Shown: piece by piece, positions 31,586 through 42,923 of the stretch
Layout of the letters: each line of letters begins with the position of its first letter
Position numbering within the stretch: position 1 is the stretch's first letter
From: Ilyonectria destructans
Lineage: Eukaryota > Ascomycota > Sordariomycetes > Hypocreales > Nectriaceae
Reading direction: 5' to 3'
Length of the DNA: 64,000 nt
Assembly (NCBI GenBank): GCA_020740775.1
Contig: JAHEWK010000013.1
Coordinates: 1,364,001 to 1,428,000, forward strand
The notes under the pieces: generated by a model
Databases searched by the model: none
What the model saw: only the letters and a program-made list of their open reading frames with translations
What the model was told of the DNA's origin: nothing
Position numbers and translations under genes: made by a program

Positions 31586-32561
31586 ATGCCCTCCCTCAAG
31601 TCGCTCCTCGTCTGGGGCCTCACCTCCCTCTCGCCCGCTCTCGCCTCCCGCTCTCAACCTCGCGATGCCGTCGACGACACCCACTCGCTGTCTCGTCGCG
31701 CCGATAAGACGCCGAAATACTTTAACGAAGCCGGCGGCACTCTCGAACTCGGCCACTACGACAAGCGATTCTTCATCGACAAGGTCCCCTACGCCCAGCA
31801 CCGCTTCGTCTTGCGCGATCTCGCCCGCAGCTACATCAGCACAATGAACAGCTACGGCGTCGAGACGTGGCTGGCACACGGCACCCTCCTCGGCTGGTGG
31901 TGGAACGGCCAGATCATGCCCTGGGACTACGATCTCGACGTCCAGCTCACCAACACCTCCATGCTGTGGCTCGGCGACAACCTCAACCGCACCGAGCACG
32001 AGTACAACTACACCACCCCTGCCACCGGCGAACTCGTCTCCAAGCAATACCTGCTCGACATCAACCCCCACCATGTCGATCTCGACAGGGGTGACGGCAT
32101 GAACATCATCGACGCCCGCTGGATCGACAAGCAAAACGGCATGTACATTGACATCACGGTTCTGCGCGAACGTGAGGAGGAGCGCCCAGGTGTCTGGAGC
32201 TGCAAGAACAAGCACCGCTACAACAGCCAAGACCTGTGGCCTATGCGCATTACCGAGTTCGAAGGCGTCAAGGCCAGAGTCCCCTACAACTTTGAAATGA
32301 TTCTCATCGACGAGTACAAGACCAAGAGTCTCGTCGCGGAGGAGTGGTCAGAGTAAGTTTATTCCATTTATTTGACGTTGCCCTGCAACGACAAGCTTTC
32401 ATGCATTGCGGAAAGACTAACTCAATTCCAGACACCGCTGGGATCGCGATATCAAGCAGTGGGTCAAGATGGACGCCGAGGAGCAGAAGCAGCGACACCT
32501 CGAAGCCGTCGAACTGAAGAAGCAAGAACTCCGAGCACGCCCCTCAGTGAAAACCAGCTAA
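31586..32561 (+). CDS. LicD/Mnn4-type phosphotransferase, secretory
   Basis: Exons 31586-32352 and 32432-32561 (79-bp intron) encode 298 aa. A signal peptide or anchor is likely at residues 1-21 (L-L-V-W-G-L-T-S-L-S-P-A-L-A). The LicD nucleotidyltransferase-type core is recognisable from W-L-A-H-G-T-L-L-G-W (95-104) and the acidic cluster D114-Y-D116-L-D118 in M-P-W-D-Y-D-L-D-V-Q, the expected metal-binding site. This family includes bacterial LicD phosphocholine transferases and yeast Mnn4, needed for mannosylphosphate transfer to cell-wall mannans in the Golgi. The protein lacks the long repetitive C-terminus of yeast Mnn4 and ends in a short basic/acidic helix. Its role in glycan phosphorylation is inferred. 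Leader and coding sequence are C-rich, suggesting good expression. Confidence 0.8.
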
Positions 32562-33132
32562 ACAACAAACCCCCAACCCGTTACAAATCGACATTGCTCT
32601 CACGCATCACGCGTGTGTCTCCATCATCGCCGGCATCACCTTTGACCGCTTTGATCGAACGACACCCTCGAGACGAGAGCCTTTGTACATCTAATGACTC
32701 CCTCACTGTCGCCTATTCCCTCACGGTTTCAGGAATGAGCGTCTGCTTTTTTGTTTACCCGGAGTTGGATAGGAAGAATTGGCGTTTTGCGGGCGCTGAA
32801 CTGCGAATGGGTCGCACATGCCCCCTATCGCGTGCCCGAGCTGGACATTTCGCATCTTTGGTCTTTGGCGTTGAGCCTGGCGGCCGGTACACTTGGATGC
32901 GGCGGTTGTCACGGTGCTTTTGATGGACTCGAGCACCTTTGAGGCTGTTAGATACCCGGATAGGATAATCCGATGGAAAATCATGTTCTATATTCTGCTG
33001 TGGGCTTGAGTAGCTTGCTATGTATACCTGTATACCTTGGATTCTTCCATGAAGCACAGGTTGTTTAATCAATGACTTGTCAATAACACAAACCAATGCC
33101 AAATACATGGTCTTTTACCACCAACACTCCTT
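32562..33132. other. convergent intergenic spacer, about 570 bp
   Basis: 3' regions of the LicD-like gene and MLH3. Nothing recognised. Confidence 0.4.
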
Positions 33133-35863
33133 CTATGAAGTCTCTCGCTGGGTATCATTTTCTCCATCCGAAATCACAGACTCCTTTATCCAGGTTCTCC
33201 ATCTGACGCCCCTGTTCTCCTGCCACTGCCCAAACCCTGCGCCGGCCCCGAGATCGACGAGTGGCGCCATGCTAGGCCGCCCGTGAGCGCACTGGAATGG
33301 AAATGCGCACTGCGCTAGTCGGGAGATGAGCGTGACACACTCGTCGTTACTGAGTGGATCGTTGAACATGATGGCGCCTGTGGGAATGTCAGCAATGAAT
33401 GGTTCATACTGATGCGGGGGAGACATACTGCGACACGCTCGAGAATAGAGCATCTCCAGAATCCCTTGGGGACAGCCGTGGAAGCGCGAGATCCAGGGTG
33501 TGTCGGTATCTGGACTCAAAATGCGCGAGCGTGGGGGAGCGCCGTCGTCGAAGATGTGCCAGATCTCTTTGCGGAGGACATCAATCAGAAGACGAGGTTC
33601 CTGGCGGCACCGCTCCAGAATACTCGGCGGCAGGCCGGTGACGATGACCCTACTCCGCTCTGAATCTGGCTCGGGTATCGAGGGGGTGTTGTAGATTATG
33701 CCCCATGCAGCGAAGTGATGGCGGTGGTGTTCCAAGAGGCCGTGCTCTTTTGAGGAGACCTCAAATACCAACGGCCGTGCCAACACCTCAACCTTGGGTT
33801 TGGTGTCACCGCTGGTTTCATTGGTGAAATAGCCAGCCATTAGGTCCTCAAGTCGACAGCGCTCGTCCACTGCGTGCTGGTCAAGCATGACCAAGGCACA
33901 GCTGTGCTTCCCAGTCTTCGAATCCCCAGCTGCCACGTCTTCCAGCGGCAGCTTGACCAGGATGAACTTGCGGTCGACTTGCGATATCACCGTGGCTTGA
34001 GCCAGGGCATGCCGCGATATCCTGCCGCTCAGGCTCATGGTCGCGGCATCGAAGTTGACGCCGCCGTGTTTGCAGCAGTGGTGCGAAGGCGCATCGGTGT
34101 CGTCTATTTTGGGGATCGCAGAATGAACGGTCTCGAAGACGGGGTTTTCCCAGGACTGAATCACATTTCGAAGCCACTTGCTGGGTTGTTGAGGTTGCTC
34201 GATTCCCAGGTTGTCAAATGTGTTGTGGTTCGCTGGAGGCAGACCGCTGTCGGTAATAACGACTTCGGAACCGGAGGGAGACCTAGACATAACTTCAGGT
34301 TCGGGTGAGGGCTCGTCGAACGGCTTGCGCAAGAGCTTACCCCCTTCGCCAACCAACGGAGCTGGGGGAGCATCTTCTGGTTCCTTTCTCCGGATGTCAA
34401 CCGTCTTCGTAGAGACATTCAGTGGCGTCGCTTTCCCAATCTTGACCCGATTCCAGCCATCAAAAGGACTGTCGGCTCTCCTTTGTGTCGCATCTGGCCC
34501 CAAGCTTCGCGGAACAGAGTTAGCCCTCGAGCTACTAGACGATGAGGTAGGCTGTCTTTTAGACGATTTCCTAGATCGACTGATCGTTTTCGATGTAGAA
34601 AACACCGACTCATCCTTCCCCAAATGGACCTTTCGAGGACGATGGTGATGCTTCTTGAGGAAGCCATAGCATGTTGCTTTCAACAAATCGAGGATAGTTG
34701 TGAGGGTCTGTCCTTGGGCGTCCAGTTTGTTTACAGCACTGAAATCCGTGGTCACAATCTTCAAGTAGAACATAGGCCACTTCTCGATTCCCTTGCGACT
34801 CCGAAGTTCTTTACCCGTGAAGCCGTCTAGCTTGGGAGAACTTCGCGTCTGGGTATCGTCTCCTTCAATGACGCCGAAACTCGAGTTTTGGAAGATTCTG
34901 TTGATCTCTTCGTAGAGCACGTCAGTGCCAAACTCATTGACAACGGGGTGGATTCCCAGACTAATAAACTGGGACCGGCGCGTTGCGACTGGATTCTCGC
35001 AGATGCAACCTCTGACGATGATAGACCCTGACGATGCCGAGATGGGAATCCACGAGTCGGCATCACTGGAGTCTGCAAGCGAGGCTTGGGTGAGGAGCCT
35101 CGATGTTCGGGATACGGCGTCCGATTTGTCACAAGGGCGAAACCGGAGCTCGCGTTGTGTAACGGGGTTCTTCAACGAGACGGTAATACCCGATGGCCAA
35201 GCAAGCAGCAGCGCCACGACCTCTCGAATCAATGCGGACCATTCTTTGTCCAGGGCCGCACGCTCAACCATGGCAGCGCGCTGCTTGACTCTGACAGGCA
35301 TGGAGCCAAACAGGTCTCGAACAATGACGCGGGTGCCATGGTCAAAATTGACGAGGCTTTGCTCGGGAGGCGCTGGGAGGTTCCTGGCGAGGACATTGGA
35401 GTTGTGGATGGAGATGGAGTTGTGCGAAAGATGGCTCTGGTGACGAGACGTGATTGACAGCAAGGAGAGTGTTGCTAGGGATGCCAGGAAGTCACCGTGC
35501 TTCCCATGGACTGTTGCTTGTGATGGGAATCGCGACGTGTCTATACAAAGCAGATGTCAGTAAGCGCCGGGGTCTGTACAGCTACATGGCGGATGGGTCT
35601 GGCGCGTCTGGATGGATCTAGGGATGCGTACGGTGGAGCTTCCCAATGCCGCCAGTGTCCCTGAACTCGTCGGGGGTTATGCCGGCTCCGTTGTCCTCGA
35701 CTGTGCAGTTGCCGCGGCCGTAGTCGACCGAGATGTTTACTTTGGAGGCGCCGGCATCCAAGGCATTGACAAGGAGGCCGCAGGCTACGGCCTTGAGCGA
35801 GGTGATGACCACGGAGGACTTGATCTTGTCGACGACATCGCTGGGCAGCTGGCGAATGGACAT
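33133..35863 (-). CDS. mlh3: DNA mismatch repair / meiotic protein MLH3
   Basis: Exons 35863-35632, 35540-33429 and 33377-33133 encode 862 aa. The N-terminal GHKL ATPase shows N-A-L-D-A-G-A, V-E-D-N-G-A-G-I and, after the 91-bp intron, H-G-K-H-G-D-F-L-A-S-L. A long low-complexity linker (about 370-520) is followed by the MutL-alpha endonuclease metal site D631-Q-H-A-V-D-E-R-C-R-L-E. The C-terminus has A-C-R-S-A-I-M-F-N-D and F-Q-C-A-H-G-R-P, both conserved in MLH3. The third exon was placed because removing the 51-bp intron (GTATGT...CTGAC...CACAG) joins C-R-S to A-I-M-F. Retaining it keeps the frame and would insert 17 residues. MLH3 pairs with MLH1 in crossover resolution and mismatch repair. 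All key residues are intact. Confidence 0.92.
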
Positions 35864-36757
35864 GGCCTGCGGGCTTCAGTCCAGCATGGCTTGGTGCAGC
35901 CGGTGGTGATCAGGCAGTGGCCAGGCCGTGGTTGATAGTTGGTCAGGCTGTGAAGCCAATGGAATGGGCGAGAGAGCTCGAGACGGAGAGCTAGCAGCAC
36001 TGAGCAGCCGCTGCGCTGACCCATCTTGGCGGGGATTTATTTAGCAGTGTGACGTCGCCATGTCAGGGGTCAGCTTGTCTTGGCAATGCTGCTTTGCTCA
36101 AAGCGCACAAGGCGTGGCGCCAATGATCCAAGCTGCACCTGAATGGCCAAAGCTGCATCTGCAATGCACAATGGCCCAGTCTCTGTCGGTGTTTGGCCGC
36201 TTGACCTGGCCGCCTAGCGATTCCATTGCTCCCGCTACAGCTGGCAAAAAGGTACATGCACCGTGTCCATACGCGTTCTAGGCCTTGTCTCAGCTCACCT
36301 CGTACAGAGCAGTTAGTTAGCAGTTAGGCAGGCTTCCCCTAAGCTGCTCCGCCTCAAAGCTTGGGCTTGGGCTGGGCTTGGGCTTGTCAGCCCGTTCTCC
36401 TGGGTTCATTTGCCTTCCCTCTCCAGATCGCCCTCACGTGATCCTCCACCCTCCCGTCCATCGCCGCATTCAGCCGCCATCTTCAACCATGCCATCCATG
36501 CAACGCTGGTGACGCCGCTCTCCTTGGACTCCTCGTTGGCTCGTGCCCCTCACTCACTCGCCTCTCCCTATATACCGATCGACATCGCCAACCTGACGTT
36601 GCCTCGCCGGCTCCTCCTCTATTCCTGCCATTGAGCCCCCGCCTCCGTCATCCCGCTGCCCAACACTGTGCCCAGCATCACAGCGTCGCCTTGACGGCCC
36701 CTTCATCGTCTCACTCCTCCATCGCCGAGCACCTCCGACTCGATCTCACGAACCCTC
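35864..36757. other. divergent intergenic region, about 890 bp
   Basis: Promoters of MLH3 (minus) and the Ser-rich protein gene (plus). A GGGCTT-rich microsatellite lies near 36362-36388, and the right half is a CT-rich leader. No gene seen. Confidence 0.4.
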
Positions 36758-38005
36758 ATGGCTACGACCGACACCCTCCCCCAGACTCATGGTAAACACG
36801 CCGTTCCCTCTTGTCTTGCCCACTTGGTTCACCACTCTCAACCGAACCCCCCGCATACGCCAAACCTCCAGACCATGTCACAATCGCCTGAAGCTAACCC
36901 ATTGCCAGACCGTCAAGGCCCGCGCCGACGGCCCTTCTCAACATGGGTCAAGAAGCTGACCAACTTCAAATCCTCCTCCGACGCCGACCGTCCTAAACGA
37001 CACAAGATCAAGCGCAGCCCGAAGAAGAACAACCCGTACCCCGAGTCGGGGCAGGTCGGGAATGGTGCCACAAATGACACCAGTGCCTGTACCTTCTCTA
37101 CCGCGCCATCCGGCAGTAACACAAGCGTAGCCCAGTCATCCCGCATATCCAGGGATGACCAGGCAACTCCCACCATCGGACGGAGGAGCCTGGTAGGGAC
37201 CGTGTCGACAGATCGCGAAGGGTCGCGCTCCATCAGCGCTCCCAGCCGCGGGGCCAGCTCGCTGGCAGGGACGAGCCGCACAGCTGGAGGAGGCGTCGAT
37301 TCAAGGCGAGGGGAAGACAGCACCTTTTCGAGCCCAGCGCCATCAGTTCGGTCGTTGACGACCACTTTGACGACGATTCAATCCATGGCACCCAACAACA
37401 CCGGCCAGGGACACGGTAGCACTTCGAACCAGAACCAGACCAACGTCCAGTTCAGCCAGCCCTTCCCGACGACATTCCCAGCGTCTGCGATCCCTGCACA
37501 CCTTGCACCGACCGGCAACCCAACGACGTACAATGCTGCCACGGCCAACAATCTCTTAACCGACAATGCGTCCATCCTGACCTTGGCATCTTCCAGCAAG
37601 CGCCGACGCCGACGGTCTCTCGACACGGACGCCTCCGTTAGAGCACTGGCACCATCCTCCCTTTGGGGTGGGAGTCGAGAGAGTCTGCCACTCAGTGTTC
37701 TCAGTGCCAACATCGACATGTCCAACATGCCACCCACACCAGGGCTTCACGGCTCGCGCATCGGGGCTGAGCGCACCAGTATTTATTCAGCTACAGGCGT
37801 TATGCCGGCGATTCCCGGCGACCGCAGCAGCTTCTATGCCAAGCAGGGCGATGGTGCCAGTGTCAGGAGCGGTCACCTGGGACATGGCAGAGCCAACAGC
37901 GTAAACGGCAGCATTGGTGGCTTGAGCAGTCCTCTGGTCAGCCCACGAGAAATGCCAGGCGAGACCATGGAGAAGGGAAAGGGGAAAGGCAAAGATGAGA
38001 GCTGA
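36758..38005 (+). CDS. conserved Ser/Thr-rich fungal protein (often labelled polycystin-like)
   Basis: Intronless, 415 aa from the first ATG; an in-frame ATG at 36875 (M-S-Q-S-P-E-A-N) may be the real start, since homologues I recall begin close to the R-R-P-F-S-T-W-V-K-K-L motif. The sequence is mostly disordered and rich in Ser, Thr, Asn and Gly. It has conserved islands S-V-R-S-L-T-T-T-L-T-T-I-Q-S, N-N-L-L-T-D-N-A-S-I-L-T-L-A-S-S-S-K-R-R and L-P-L-S-V-L-S-A-N. Homologues occur throughout Pezizomycotina and are sometimes annotated as a Ca2+-modulated cation channel polycystin. I see no membrane segment, so that label looks wrong. The S-S-S-K-R-R-R-R-R stretch may be a nuclear signal. Function unknown; phosphorylation is plausible given the many R-x-x-S sites. 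Confidence 0.75.
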   Translation: MATTDTLPQTHGKHAVPSCLAHLVHHSQPNPPHTPNLQTMSQSPEANPLPDRQGPRRRPFSTWVKKLTNFKSSSDADRPKRHKIKRSPKKNNPYPESGQVGNGATNDTSACTFSTAPSGSNTSVAQSSRISRDDQATPTIGRRSLVGTVSTDREGSRSISAPSRGASSLAGTSRTAGGGVDSRRGEDSTFSSPAPSVRSLTTTLTTIQSMAPNNTGQGHGSTSNQNQTNVQFSQPFPTTFPASAIPAHLAPTGNPTTYNAATANNLLTDNASILTLASSSKRRRRRSLDTDASVRALAPSSLWGGSRESLPLSVLSANIDMSNMPPTPGLHGSRIGAERTSIYSATGVMPAIPGDRSSFYAKQGDGASVRSGHLGHGRANSVNGSIGGLSSPLVSPREMPGETMEKGKGKGKDES

Positions 38006-38066
38006 GAACTAGAGCTGAGAACTAGAGCTGAGAGCTAGAGCTTAGAGCTTAGAGTTAAGAGCTGAG
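38000..38066 (+). repeat. tandem repeat overlapping the stop codon
   Basis: Three 13-bp units (AGCTGAGAACTAG and near copies, 38000-38038) run into four 7-bp units (AGCTTAG and variants). The first unit contains the TGA stop of the Ser-rich protein gene. Confidence 0.75.
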
Positions 38067-38491
38067 AGAAGAACTATGCCATCAAAGGAGGAATTATTGT
38101 TTGTGTGGTTATGAATGATGGATGTACTTATTGGGATTGGCAGGTGAATTTGGCGGGTTGGCGGCACTTGACGGTTATTTGGGTCCTTAGAGTTTGGTTC
38201 AGCACTGGTAGTCAAGAGGGACACTGCATTCCCCGTAATAACAATACATGATACCCTTGAAGCGTTATTGCAATAGTTGTTCTCAGTTCGTCCGGATCAT
38301 GTGATTGCATGTGATGTGACCCAGAGTCGCTCAGGGGATCATCGTGGTGGGCCCTCTGTACAGCCACTGTGGCGCCAGGCAAGCTCCGCTAGAGCTCCCA
38401 AGCTCACAGCGCGTTACAAGTGTCCCACCATCGTCATCGCGCGGCCTCGGTGCATCTCCCAACCACCATCAACACTCCCAGATGCGTCAAG
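38067..38491. other. intergenic, about 425 bp
   Basis: 3' region of the Ser-rich protein gene and promoter of VPS11. Nothing further recognised. Confidence 0.4.
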
Positions 38492-41400
38492 ATGGCCCTC
38501 TCGGTACGTGCGCCTCTGTCATGCGCCCAGACGCCCCTTTTGAATCGGGCGCTTGCATTCTGGGCATTTCGCTAATCCGTCCTGACAGTGGAAGTCGTTT
38601 GACTTCTTCGACGTCGCCAAGATCCCCCTCCCGACCGAGGAAACCCAACAGCTCTTCGAAGGCAACGAGATCTCCAGCATCTGCACAGGCTCCGACAGCT
38701 TCTTCCTCGGCTCGCACGATGGATGGGTCAGCATCATTGGCAAGACCTGGAACGTCATCCGGCGCTTCCAGGCGCATGAGACCGGCGGCATCACCCACAT
38801 GCGCCAACTCGAGGGAACAAGCGTGCTGGTTACGGTTGCGGTGAGTGCTGGCCTTGCACCGCAGCGTGGAGTGTGAATAGCGTTGCTGATATGGACCGCA
38901 GGAGGACATGAGCAGCGAGCCCGTACTGAAGGTCTGGGCTCTCGACAAGCTAGTCAAGAAGACGAACCTGCCGACATGCTTGAGCACGCTGAGCATAAAC
39001 AATGGAAGGCGGCAATTCCCCGTAAGTTGTCAGCCCTGCGGCTCGAATACAATAGTCGAGCTGACTTGAGCGAAGATATCTGCCTTTGCGGCCGTGGACG
39101 ATCTCAAACAGATTGCAGTCGGATTTGCCAACGGTTCCGTCACCGTCATCCGAGGCGACCTCATCCACGACCTCGGAACAGCGCAACGAATCGTGTTCGA
39201 ATCCGAAGAGCCCGTTACTGGCGTCCAGCTTGCCATGGAAGCCCAGCTGACGACGCTGTTTGTTTCAACCACATCGAGAATATTGAAGCTGGGGCTCTCG
39301 AAGAAGGGCCATGGACTGCCGCCCAAGACTGTGGAGGATGTCGGGTGTGGACTGGGCTGTATGACTCTTGACCCTAGGACAGGCGATGTCGTGGTTGCGC
39401 GAGAAGACGCCATCTATACCTACACGCTCGAGGGGCGTGGTCCACCCCGGGCCTACGAGTCGCCCAAGAGCCTAATCACCATCTACCAGGACTATGTGGC
39501 TCTTGCGTGTCCACCTTCAACCTCGAGCGGTAAGGATTCCGAAGCTATGAGGCGCCGGTATGGCGGTAGCACTACCAATCCGCTGTTCAATGCCTCTACG
39601 TTTGTGCTTCTAGACACAGATCTGCGCGTCATCAGCCATACCGAGACGCTAATGTCCCCGGTCAAGTTCTTTGCTGAAATCTGGGGCGATTTTTTTACCA
39701 TTGCCCAGGACGGAAAGGTAGGTGCTTTGTCCCGAGCTGCTTACTGTTCTAACATTGATAGATTCACCGATATCATGAAAAGACTCTCCAGCAACGGCTA
39801 GAGATGATGTACCAGCGCAACATGTTCCCCTTGGCCATCGAGCTGGCTCAGAAGTCTGGTCTGGATGGTGAACAGCAAAGCTTGATTTACCGCCGCTTCG
39901 GTGACCACTTGTACCAGAAAGCAGACTACGACGGGGCAATGGTCCAGTACATCCGAGCCATCGACACAACTGAGCCATCACAGGTCATTCGCAAGGTAAG
40001 TAGACTGATTTCGAGACGCGAAGGTATCTGACAGTAGTAGTTCCTCGACACGCAACGCATCCACAACCTAATTCAGTACCTCGAACAACTCCATGAGCAC
40101 AGGAAGGCGACGGCTGATCACACCACGCTCCTCCTCAACTGCTACGCCAAACTCAAGGACATTAACAAACTTGAAAAGTTTATCAAATCTCCAGGCGACC
40201 TCAAGTTTGATCTGGACACGGCCATTACAATGTGCCGCCAGGGTGGATACTACGAGCAGGCGGCGTATCTTGCCAAGAAGCACGGCGAGACCGACTTGGT
40301 TGTCGACATCTTGATAGAAGACTCGAAGAACTACAGCGAAGCCCTAGACTTTATTTGGGGGCAGGACCCAGAAATCGTTCGTTTTTCGACTAGCATACAC
40401 GGACACCAGCTAACGTATCTAGGCTTATCCATGCATGCAAAAATACGCCAGAGTTCTCATCGAGAACTGCCCCCAGGACGCGACGAGATTGTTCGTGGAC
40501 TACTACACTGGGAAATACAGGCCCAAGCAGACAGTTGTTGTGGCTACTGATGAAGTCGAAACGCCTTCAGGGGGTGGATTTGCGTTTGGCGGTGCAGTCC
40601 AGAACCTCTCTAACCTCCTCCCCTTGCCATATATGAACACTGCGGCTGTTGCGTCTCCAGGAACCCCAACCAATGGAAGGGCTACGGTGAGCGACTCGGC
40701 ACTGGCCCTAAACGCCGACGATGCTCCAGCGCCAAAGTATACCCCTCCAACTCCCCGAACGGCATTTTCGTCATTCATCGATCACCCCGATGAGTTCATC
40801 GTCTTCCTTGAGGCGTGTCTGGAAGAAAAGGACGTCAAATCGAGTGACCGCACGGATCTGTACACGACTCTGTTTGAGATGTACTTGTACAAGGCTGGTG
40901 AGAAGAAAGGGCAGCATCACAAGGAAGAGTGGGAGGCCAAGGCGAAAAAGCTCATCGAGGGAGAGCATATTCCCATGGAGAGCTCGAATGTGCTGCTTCT
41001 GTCGCATCTGTCCGACTTCCAAGACGGCACCGTGTTGGTTAAGGAGCAGGCGGGTCTTTTGTCGGACATTTTTAGATCCTACACGTCGGCCAAAGACACG
41101 CGAGGCGCCATGAAGGCGTTGAGGAAGTACGGCCCCGAAGAGCCTCAACTTTACCCGGCGGCACTGGCGTATCTGACTTCAGACCCTAAAGTCCTGGAGG
41201 AGGCAGGGCCGGATGAGCTTGCCAATGTTTTGACCAAGATTGACAAGGACGGGCTCATGGCCCCGTTGCAGGTGATCCAGACGCTCGTTGGACGATCAGC
41301 GGGAGGAGGCGTGGCGACCATGGGAATGATTAAGCCGTATCTCCATAAAACGATTACGCGGGAGCGCAAGGAAATCGCATCCAACCGTCACCGCATCAGC

Positions 41401-41766
41401 ACACTCCGAACCGACACAGAGAAGCGGCGCGAGGAGTTGGCGGACCTCGGGACCAAGCCGGTCGTGTTCCAGGCGACATGGTGCTCCGACTGCAGCCAGC
41501 GACTAGACCTCCCGGCGGTGCACTTCCTGTGCAAGCACAGCTTCCACCAGCGGTGCGTGCGCAACGGCGACAAGGAGGGCGAGGCCGAGTGTCCCAAGTG
41601 CGCCAGCGAGAACGACGTGATCCGCAAGATGCGCGAGGGCCAGCGCGAGCGCGCCGGGAAGCACGAGCTGTTCAAGGCGGACCTGGATAACAGCGAGGAT
41701 CGGTTCGCGACCGTGGCCGACTGGTTCTCCAGAGGTGTGATGGATGCTGGACACAGTGCGGAGTAG
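38492..41766 (+). CDS. vps11: vacuolar sorting protein VPS11 (HOPS/CORVET core subunit)
   Basis: Seven exons (38492-38503, 38589-38840, 38902-39021, 39076-39717, 39762-39995, 40041-40376, 40423-41766) encode 979 aa. The 12-nt first exon gives M-A-L-S joined to W-K-S-F-D-F-F-D-V, the usual VPS11 start. An N-terminal beta-propeller (about 1-350) with repeats such as S-D-S-F-F-L-G-S-H-D-G is followed by the clathrin-heavy-chain-like alpha-solenoid and a C-terminal RING-H2 domain beginning at C886-S-D-C889 and ending C-P-K-C. VPS11 (yeast Pep5) scaffolds the HOPS and CORVET tethers for endosome and vacuole fusion, with RING-RING contacts to VPS18. Introns are 44-85 bp; the intron at 40377 has a weak GTTCGT donor but restores the conserved E-I-A-Y-P joint. 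The NMN adenylyltransferase gene starts 221 bp downstream. Confidence 0.93.
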
Positions 41767-41987
41767 CGATGGGTGCAGATGAAGGAGTTGCGGATTGCAT
41801 TGTTGGACTTGAGTCTTATTTTTCTCTCGGGTATCAGGTTATATATAGGTGTTGGGATCTTGTCAATGCGAGAGCGAGCATATCATCGAGTCGAGTCTTG
41901 GGCTTCCGTGACGTTTTCTCATCAGCCCCACGTCGTCCCCAGCTCACCTCACCTGTACATTCACCTCATTCTCACAGCATCAACGCC

Positions 41988-42923
41988 ATGGTCACATCAC
42001 CACCAGCCGCAATGCGTCGTCCAGATCCCAAATCCCTCGTCTCCTTCTTCTCCCGCGCCCTCTCCTCCTTCCAGTCCTCCCCCGATGCCTTCCGCGTCCT
42101 CTGCACGCTGCCCCACGCCAGCGACCCCGCGCCGCGTCGCCCCGTGAAGCCCGTGGACCACCTCGTCGTGCTGGACTCGAGCTTCAACCCGCCGACGAGG
42201 GCGCACGCGAGCATGGCGCGGGCGGCGCTGGAGGATGGTGGGGGCGAGGGCGGGCGTTTGTTGCTGCTGCTCAGCGTGAACAATGCCGACAAGGCGCCCA
42301 AGCCGGCGAGTTTTCCCGTGCGGCTGGGGATGATGGATGCGATGGGGAGGGAGTTGCTCGAGGAGATGAGGGCGAGGAGTGGCAGCGAGGGTCACGAGTT
42401 GGAGATTGACGTGGCCGTTACGACAATGCCTTTCTTCCACGACAAGGCGCAGGCCATCACGCAGTCAGGTTTCTACACGAGTCCCCCCGCGACACCGCCG
42501 CCTACACAGACATTCCTAGCCGGCTTCGACACGCTGGTGCGCATCTTCAACCCCAAGTACTACGGCACGTCGCCGCCGGGCGCAACAACCTCGCCAATGC
42601 AGACCGCGCTGGGCCCGTTCTTCGCGGGCGCGCGGCTCCGCGTGACGACGCGGCCAGACGAGCAGTGGGGCGGCACGGATGCGCAGCGGGCGTACGTGGA
42701 GCGGCTGGCGCAGGGTGGCCTGGAGGACGTCGGTGGTGACGGGGCGTGGGCGGCGAGGGTGGATGTCGTGGAGGGTGGTGCGGAGGAGGAGGATGTGAGT
42801 AGTTCGCGGGTGAGGGAGGTTGTGAAGAGTGGTGGTGGGGATGTTGATGGGTTGGTGGGAGGGGAGGTGAAGGCGTGGATTGAGGGGGAGAAGCTGTATC
42901 GTGGGGAGAGGAGTGGGTTGTGA
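41988..42923 (+). CDS. POF1-like nicotinamide-nucleotide adenylyltransferase
   Basis: Intronless, 311 aa from the ATG at 41988. The nucleotidyltransferase superfamily is identified by S64-S-F-N-P-P-T-R-A-H73, the (T/H)-x-G-H-type ATP site region in fungal NMNAT-like proteins, L-L-L-L-L-S-V-N-N-A-D-K at the second strand and the C-terminal D-V-S-S-S-R-V-R-E-V (about 269-278), matching the I-S-S-T-x-I-R motif. Yeast Pof1 has this arrangement and NMN adenylyltransferase activity. The protein is probably cytosolic and contributes to NAD+ synthesis or salvage. The coding sequence is unusually GC-rich, especially 42100-42900, with Gly-rich inserts near the C-terminus (G-G-G-D-V-D-G). It follows VPS11 closely on the same strand, so its promoter must be very short or shared. 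Confidence 0.8.
   Translation: MVTSPPAAMRRPDPKSLVSFFSRALSSFQSSPDAFRVLCTLPHASDPAPRRPVKPVDHLVVLDSSFNPPTRAHASMARAALEDGGGEGGRLLLLLSVNNADKAPKPASFPVRLGMMDAMGRELLEEMRARSGSEGHELEIDVAVTTMPFFHDKAQAITQSGFYTSPPATPPPTQTFLAGFDTLVRIFNPKYYGTSPPGATTSPMQTALGPFFAGARLRVTTRPDEQWGGTDAQRAYVERLAQGGLEDVGGDGAWAARVDVVEGGAEEEDVSSSRVREVVKSGGGDVDGLVGGEVKAWIEGEKLYRGERSGL

Noticed and set aside
31514..32230. 238-codon frame antisense to the LicD-like gene
   Set aside because: Val/Glu/Ala-rich shadow caused by C-rich third positions; no domain.
36758..36890. Intron after codon 12 of the Ser-rich protein gene (GTAAAC...CCAG)
   Set aside because: Splicing there puts the downstream exon out of frame and meets a stop within a few codons.
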